A stretch of 8,506 bases of DNA. Origin: Thermodesulfobacteriota bacterium. Lineage in GTDB: Bacteria > Desulfobacterota_D > UBA1144 > Nemesobacterales > UBA2774. Numbering within the stretch: position 1 is the first letter of the stretch; each line of letters begins with the position of its first letter. Both the position numbers and the translations under genes were made by a program. Shown here in pieces: positions 4,948-8,506 of this stretch. The notes below the pieces were generated by a model. It was not told where the DNA came from. It saw nothing but the letters and a program-made list of their open reading frames with translations, and ran no database searches. The stretch covers positions 1 to 8,506 of the forward strand of contig JBCCIH010000101.1 of the NCBI GenBank assembly GCA_039028315.1, read 5' to 3'.

Positions 4948-6519
4948 ATGATGAAAAAATATAATTACATACTATTAGCACTAATTTTATTGATACCTGG
5001 CTTAGTGCTGCCAAACCCCGCTTACTCCCAGAGCCCAACTAAATCAGAGCTTGAAGAAATAAAGCAGATGATGATTGAGCTTAAAAAGGATAATGAAAGA
5101 AAAGCTAAAGAAATTGAGGAGATGCGTAAGCAAAATGCTGAGCAGATCCAGGCATTAGAGGAAAAAATTAATGAGCTCTCGATAGAAAAAGCCAGAGAGC
5201 CGATTCTAGCAAAACCTAAACCACCAAAAACAGAACAGGAATACAAAGAGGAGTTTTACTCCGACCCAGATAAGTACTCTGATAAATACAGCTTCTTTGA
5301 CAAGGTCAATAGCGGAGAAAAACCCTACAAGCTTCTATACAGCAAGGGACCGTTTTCTCTTCAATGGAGTGGTTATGCTGATTTGCTTGTCTCATGGTTT
5401 GACCACGGACCGGACCAAACCCGTCCCGGAGGAGCAGAGCCTAACAGCAGACTTGTATTTGACCTAGTTAGATTTGTTCTTGAACTAGAAGGTGAGATGT
5501 GGGCAGATATTGGATTTGAAGTAGAGATTGAGTTTGAGCACGGCGGAACTGGAGCCACGCTAGAAAGAGAATTTGAAGAGTTTGGAGAGATTGAGGCAGA
5601 GGTTGAAAATGGTGGTGAGGTAATCATTGAAGAACTATACGTTTGGAAAAAATTCTCAGACTGGGGAAAACTTAAAGCAGGACGTTTTTACCTGGCATTT
5701 GGACTCATACAGTATCTAGTAAAGCCAACGAACTACCTAGCTCCAAGAAGGCCAGAAGCAGAGCTTAGTATCATTCCTGGTATTTGGGATGAGATTGGTG
5801 TTAGTTTCCAATACTATGTTAATAAAAACTTGGATATAACCTTTCAGGTGGTTAACGGTCTTGATTCATCTTTCTTTGGATCACTTGGATTTATAAGAGA
5901 AGGTCAGCAAGGAAAATTTGAACTAATCGAAGCTGATGGTTTAGCTCTAGTTGGTCGTGTGGACTATAAATTCCCTGAGTTTGGATGGCTTATTGGAACT
6001 TCGGCCTACTACGGCTTTAATACAAATGCTAATAGACCCCTGGAAGATCTAAAGGGTGTAGATTCTCCACTTCTACTTCTTGATATTCATACAATACTTC
6101 AACATGGAAGATGGAGAGCAAACGCAGTTGGTATATATGGCCACCTTTGGAACGCTCAGGAAATATCTGAGAGAAACTCAAGACTACCGAACTCTCTTGG
6201 CGCACCTAGAACACCTGTTTCAGATCAGGCTGTTGCAGCTTGGGGAGAGGTTGGATATAACATAAACACTTTCGTAGGGCTTGATTATCTCCACCGTTTG
6301 GAGCCGTTTGCAAGGGTTGATTACTACGATACTGTTTATAACCCAAGAGAGACAGTGTTTGATAACCCAAGATTTGAAAATACGCTTCTTACTGGCGGGA
6401 TATCATATACTTTCGCAAACTCAGTGTTTATTAAAATGGACTATGGTTACAGAATTATCGCTGCTGATGATATAAGAAATGAAAGTACAATTAACTTTGC
6501 TTGGGGATTTGTGTATTAA
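4948..6519 (+). CDS. Outer-membrane porin-like beta-barrel with N-terminal coiled coil and acidic segment
   Basis: 523 residues, starting 39 bases after the DHOR stop with no terminator between, so probably co-transcribed. AGAGG (4933-4937) lies 10 bases before ATG 4948; the second codon is also ATG. A signal peptide is predicted to be cleaved after AYS (residue 27). Residues about 31-85 are charged heptads (start SELEEIKQMM, end ELSIEKARE) that should form a coiled coil, as in trimeric porins. A proline-rich linker (KPKPPK) follows, then alternating beta strands with a porin-like 'LKAGRFYLAFG' turn and a final aromatic residue (WGFVY), the barrel assembly signal. Residues 179-229 carry 19 Asp/Glu and a single Arg. 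The family is probably the phosphate-selective porin O/P-like group, but the family call is by pattern only. A cation or iron channel is inferred from acidity and context. Confidence 0.8.
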   Translation: MMKKYNYILLALILLIPGLVLPNPAYSQSPTKSELEEIKQMMIELKKDNERKAKEIEEMRKQNAEQIQALEEKINELSIEKAREPILAKPKPPKTEQEYKEEFYSDPDKYSDKYSFFDKVNSGEKPYKLLYSKGPFSLQWSGYADLLVSWFDHGPDQTRPGGAEPNSRLVFDLVRFVLELEGEMWADIGFEVEIEFEHGGTGATLEREFEEFGEIEAEVENGGEVIIEELYVWKKFSDWGKLKAGRFYLAFGLIQYLVKPTNYLAPRRPEAELSIIPGIWDEIGVSFQYYVNKNLDITFQVVNGLDSSFFGSLGFIREGQQGKFELIEADGLALVGRVDYKFPEFGWLIGTSAYYGFNTNANRPLEDLKGVDSPLLLLDIHTILQHGRWRANAVGIYGHLWNAQEISERNSRLPNSLGAPRTPVSDQAVAAWGEVGYNINTFVGLDYLHRLEPFARVDYYDTVYNPRETVFDNPRFENTLLTGGISYTFANSVFIKMDYGYRIIAADDIRNESTINFAWGFVY

Positions 6520-6537
6520 TAAAATTACTTGCTTGGA

Positions 6538-6597
6538 GTGTGGGTGATTACGAAATATATGTAAGTATTTTTGGTCTATTAAACGATCACCTCACAC
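6538..6597 (+). terminator. Imperfect hairpin after the porin gene, possible operon terminator
   Basis: GTGTGGGTGAT (6538-6548) pairs with ATCACC-T-CACAC (6586-6597) with one bulged T at 6592 and a 37-base loop. A T-run (GTATTTTT) lies inside the loop rather than after the stem, and CTTAATACTTT follows. As a terminator it is non-canonical. No better intrinsic terminator is visible for the operon. Confidence 0.35.
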
Positions 6598-6635
6598 CTT
6601 AATACTTTCCACCACAATAGCATTTAGACACTCCG

Positions 6636-6676
6636 AGGTCCTGGGATCCAATCCCCCACATTACCAGCTCTTTATA
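6636..6676 (+). repeat. tRNA 3'-end-like remnant, copy 3 (degenerate)
   Basis: GGG ATCCAAT CCC (6643-6655) resembles a T-arm with a seven-base loop. It is followed by CCACATTACCAG, acceptor-like, and then CTCTTTATA (6668-6676), the same nine bases that follow copy 2 at 2041-2049. No 5' tRNA half is present upstream. It is more degenerate than the other two copies and the assignment rests mainly on the shared AATCCCC and CTCTTTATA. Confidence 0.4.
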
Positions 6677-6775
6677 AAAAAGGAGCCGACACTTTCATGC
6701 CGAGACCCCAATCTAAATTGATTTTATGATTGAATAGTTGTTAAGGTAGTTCAAAACTAATACATATCCAGTTTG

Positions 6776-6807
6776 TTGACTGCTTAAATATAGTAGAATA
6801 TATTCTA
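6776..6807 (+). promoter_or_regulatory. Distal promoter with palindromic operator
   Basis: TTGACT (6776-6781) and TATATT (6799-6804) are 17 bases apart, each 5 of 6 to consensus. The perfect palindrome TAGAATATATTCTA (6794-6807) covers the -10, and AATATAG/CTATATT (6787-6793, 6805-6811) forms an overlapping inverted repeat. The transcript would run about 160 bases before the receptor ATG. The regulator is unknown. Confidence 0.45.
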
Positions 6808-6888
6808 TATTATTTTGTTAATGTGTCTTAAACCCGCCTAATTCAATAATTACACAATCATCAATATATATCTATTTTTGTAAATAAC

Positions 6889-6924
6889 TTGATATTTTCT
6901 TATTCATGGATGATAATCATATTC
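6889..6924 (+). promoter_or_regulatory. Proximal promoter of the TonB receptor overlapped by a Fur-like site
   Basis: TTGATA (6889-6894) and GATAAT (6912-6917) are 17 bases apart, each 5 of 6 to consensus. The Fur-like site at 6906-6924 (core GATAATCAT at 6912-6920) matches the 19-bp Fur consensus at 13 of 19 positions and covers the -10. Fur bound here would occlude RNA polymerase, fitting an iron-repressed receptor. Confidence 0.6.
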
Positions 6925-6971
6925 TAAAATCGGGAATTAACTATTTCTTGTAAATAATTTAAAACAAAAGT

Positions 6972-8506
6972 ATGAAACATTCGTTCAAATTACTAATAAC
7001 TATACTAATAACTATATGCTGCGGAGCTCATGGATTTGCTCAAGATAGCGAAGATAATTCTAAAGAGCTTGAACCAGTAGTAATAACGGAAGAACCAATT
7101 GAAGATTCCTATATGGTTGATGATGCATCTTCTGCTACAAAGACTGACACGCCAATTAAATATATCCCACAATCTGTTGAAGTAATTGATCAAGACCTAA
7201 TCCGTGACCAAGGCGCAATACGGCTTCGTGATGTAATCTACAATATCCCCGGCGCTTCACCTGGAGAGGTTAGTACTCTTCCGTTTCTTATTAGGGGTTT
7301 TATGGCAGAGATCTTAAGAGACGGGTTTACGCCGAGCAGTTTCTTGGCAGCAAACAGAACAGAAGAAGAATTGACCAACGTTCAGAGAATAGAAGTCGTA
7401 CAGGGACCTGAATCCATTCTATATGGAAATGTTTCTGCAGGTGGGATAATAAATCTGATTACCAAAGAAGCCCTACCTTATACATATGTATCTCCCGAGC
7501 TAAACTACGGTAGTTTTGATTTCTACCGCGCAGCGATTGATATTGGAGGTCCTATACTTCCTGATAAAAGTGTACTTGGACGTTTTAACGCTTCATATCT
7601 AAATACGAATAGTTTTAGAAGATTTATTAAGGAGCAAACCTTCTTCTTTGCGCCTGTAGTTTCTTATTTCATAACTCCAAAAGTAAAACTGACTTTTCAT
7701 GGTGAATACCACAATGTAGACACACCGGTAGACCAAGGTCTAGTAGCTGTGGGATCTAGAGTAGCAAATATCCCTATAAGTAGGTATCTCGGAGAGCCGG
7801 GAGACTCTGGAAGTCTTGAGAGATTCACACCACGCATAACTTTAGAATCTGAACTCACCGACAATATAAGAATGAGAAATTCATTTAGGTATTCCAAAAC
7901 AAAAGTAAGAGTTGACGGCCATCAGGCTGGTTTTCTACTGCCTGATGACATAACACTTATCAGAACGTTAGTAGACTTTAATCAGGATAATGATATATAC
8001 ACCACTCAAAATGAGCTGTTCGTTAATGTAGATATCGCCGGAATAGAGAACAAGTTTTTGTTTGGGGTAGAGTATGTGAGAGAGAATTTTGAGGTATTCA
8101 GTAGGTCATTTGCGACAAACCCAATCAACATATTTGATCCAGTATACGGCGGCGGACCTGTTGATCCGCCAGTGATAATCGCAGTGAATAGATTTGCAAA
8201 GGTTGATAATATAGGAATCTTCGCCCAGGACCAGTTCACACTATTTGAGGATTTATATATTCTAGCTGGAATTAGATTTGATCTAATCCATCAGGACATT
8301 GATAACGAAGACCCTGTAGCACAAACCGACTTTCAAGCCTCGCAAACAGACTCAAAATTTAGCCCAAGAATCGGCATCTTATATCAATTTATTGAAGAAA
8401 TGTCTGTCTATGGAAGTTTTTTACAAGGATTTAATCTATCGCCTAGAACAGGGCTTAGCTTTGAGGGGAAAATTTTCGATCCCCAAAGATTAACGCAGTT
8501 TGAGGC
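6972..8506 (+). CDS. TonB-dependent siderophore-type outer-membrane receptor (3' truncated by window)
   Basis: The frame is open from ATG 6972 to the right edge, 511 complete codons of an expected 700 or more. A signal peptide (KLLITILITICCGAHGFA) would be cleaved after Ala 23. A TonB box, EPVVIT, lies at 34-39. The plug follows: TPIKYIPQSVEVID (60-73), LRDVIYNIPGAS (85-96), FLIRGF...RDGF (105-119) and RIEVVQGPESILYGNVSAGG (139-158) then IINLITK, all hallmarks of siderophore receptors. After about residue 175 come alternating barrel strands such as FGVEYVRENF and GIFAQDQFTLF. It imports a ferric chelate using TonB energy; the ligand cannot be read. The Shine-Dalgarno is poor (ACAAAAGT before ATG), unlike the other genes here. 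It follows the imelysin operon but has its own Fur-type promoter. Confidence 0.95.
   Translation, partial: MKHSFKLLITILITICCGAHGFAQDSEDNSKELEPVVITEEPIEDSYMVDDASSATKTDTPIKYIPQSVEVIDQDLIRDQGAIRLRDVIYNIPGASPGEVSTLPFLIRGFMAEILRDGFTPSSFLAANRTEEELTNVQRIEVVQGPESILYGNVSAGGIINLITKEALPYTYVSPELNYGSFDFYRAAIDIGGPILPDKSVLGRFNASYLNTNSFRRFIKEQTFFFAPVVSYFITPKVKLTFHGEYHNVDTPVDQGLVAVGSRVANIPISRYLGEPGDSGSLERFTPRITLESELTDNIRMRNSFRYSKTKVRVDGHQAGFLLPDDITLIRTLVDFNQDNDIYTTQNELFVNVDIAGIENKFLFGVEYVRENFEVFSRSFATNPINIFDPVYGGGPVDPPVIIAVNRFAKVDNIGIFAQDQFTLFEDLYILAGIRFDLIHQDIDNEDPVAQTDFQASQTDSKFSPRIGILYQFIEEMSVYGSFLQGFNLSPRTGLSFEGKIFDPQRLTQFE

Larger units (their letters stand above)
6520..6971. other. Non-coding region between porin and receptor genes
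   Basis: No convincing gene is present. From left to right it holds an imperfect long-loop hairpin (6538-6597), a tRNA 3'-like remnant (6636-6676), a near direct repeat GCCGACAC/GCCGAGAC around 6685-6705, a promoter with a palindrome (6776-6807), and a Fur-overlapped promoter for the receptor (6889-6924). It is more A+T-rich than the flanking genes. Confidence 0.7.

Noticed and set aside
4944..4964. Six-codon ORF (ATG at 4944) overlapping the porin start, possible translational coupling
   Set aside because: Too short to support. The porin ATG at 4948 has an acceptable ribosome binding site of its own.
5373..5627. Long minus-strand open frame opposite the porin gene
   Set aside because: It is the complement of Glu-rich codons, which gives Ser-rich nonsense protein, and it lies wholly inside a well-supported gene.
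6542..6670. GGGTGATTA at 6542 as the 5' end of a tRNA completed by the remnant at 6643
   Set aside because: The acceptor halves do not pair (GGGTGAT against CACATTACC), the distance is too long, and the intervening sequence forms no D or anticodon arm.
6697..6729. Mini-ORF of 10 codons (MPRPQSKLIL) behind AAAAAAGGAG
   Set aside because: Spacing is 11 bases, the peptide has no recognisable content, and no promoter is placed for it. Chance is the simplest explanation.
1..8506. CRISPR arrays, insertion sequences, integrase or toxin-antitoxin genes
   Set aside because: No regularly spaced repeats, transposase or integrase motifs were found on either strand.

Overview
The window is visibly A+T-rich and comes from a Gram-negative bacterium. 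It encodes two lipoproteins with lipoboxes, an outer-membrane beta-barrel ending in an aromatic residue, and a TonB-dependent receptor. Genus cannot be read from the sequence. The gene set and codon style would fit a marine or environmental deltaproteobacterium-like or Dadabacteria-like lineage, but that is a guess.

Layout, left to right. (1) Bases 1-312 hold the C-terminal end of an uncharacterised two-helix membrane protein, cut by the left edge. (2) Convergent to it is a DHA2-type MFS exporter on the minus strand (405-1940). Its conserved first helix is only included if translation starts at an ATT codon behind a perfect Shine-Dalgarno. This gene, with its own promoter and 3' hairpin, lies between two direct copies of a 21-base tRNA 3'-end remnant (355-375 and 2020-2040). 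(3) Bases 1941-2298 are a divergent regulatory region with an MFS promoter, a tRNA remnant, a TTACCAATTGGTAA palindrome, and a sigma70-like promoter followed by a near-perfect Fur box. (4) A plus-strand operon follows: imelysin-family lipoprotein (2299-3414), di-haem cytochrome-c-type oxidoreductase lipoprotein of the DUF1111/DHOR family (3508-4908), and a coiled-coil, acidic outer-membrane porin (4948-6519). A 12-bp hairpin without a U-tract sits between the first two genes. (5) Bases 6520-6971 are non-coding, with an imperfect hairpin, a third tRNA-3'-like remnant, and two stacked promoters, the proximal one overlapped by a Fur-like site. (6) A TonB-dependent siderophore-type receptor starts at 6972 and runs off the right edge.

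How it works together (inference). Fur-like sites precede both the imelysin operon and the receptor, and imelysin plus DHOR is a recurrent iron-regulated pair. The right two thirds therefore looks like an iron-starvation module: the receptor imports an iron chelate, the acidic porin may pass or hold cations at the outer membrane, and the imelysin and di-haem lipoproteins act in the periplasm on iron binding or redox state. The exact chemistry of imelysin and DHOR in such operons is not established. The MFS exporter could export a siderophore or a toxicant, but the tRNA-remnant repeats suggest it may be a separately acquired block.
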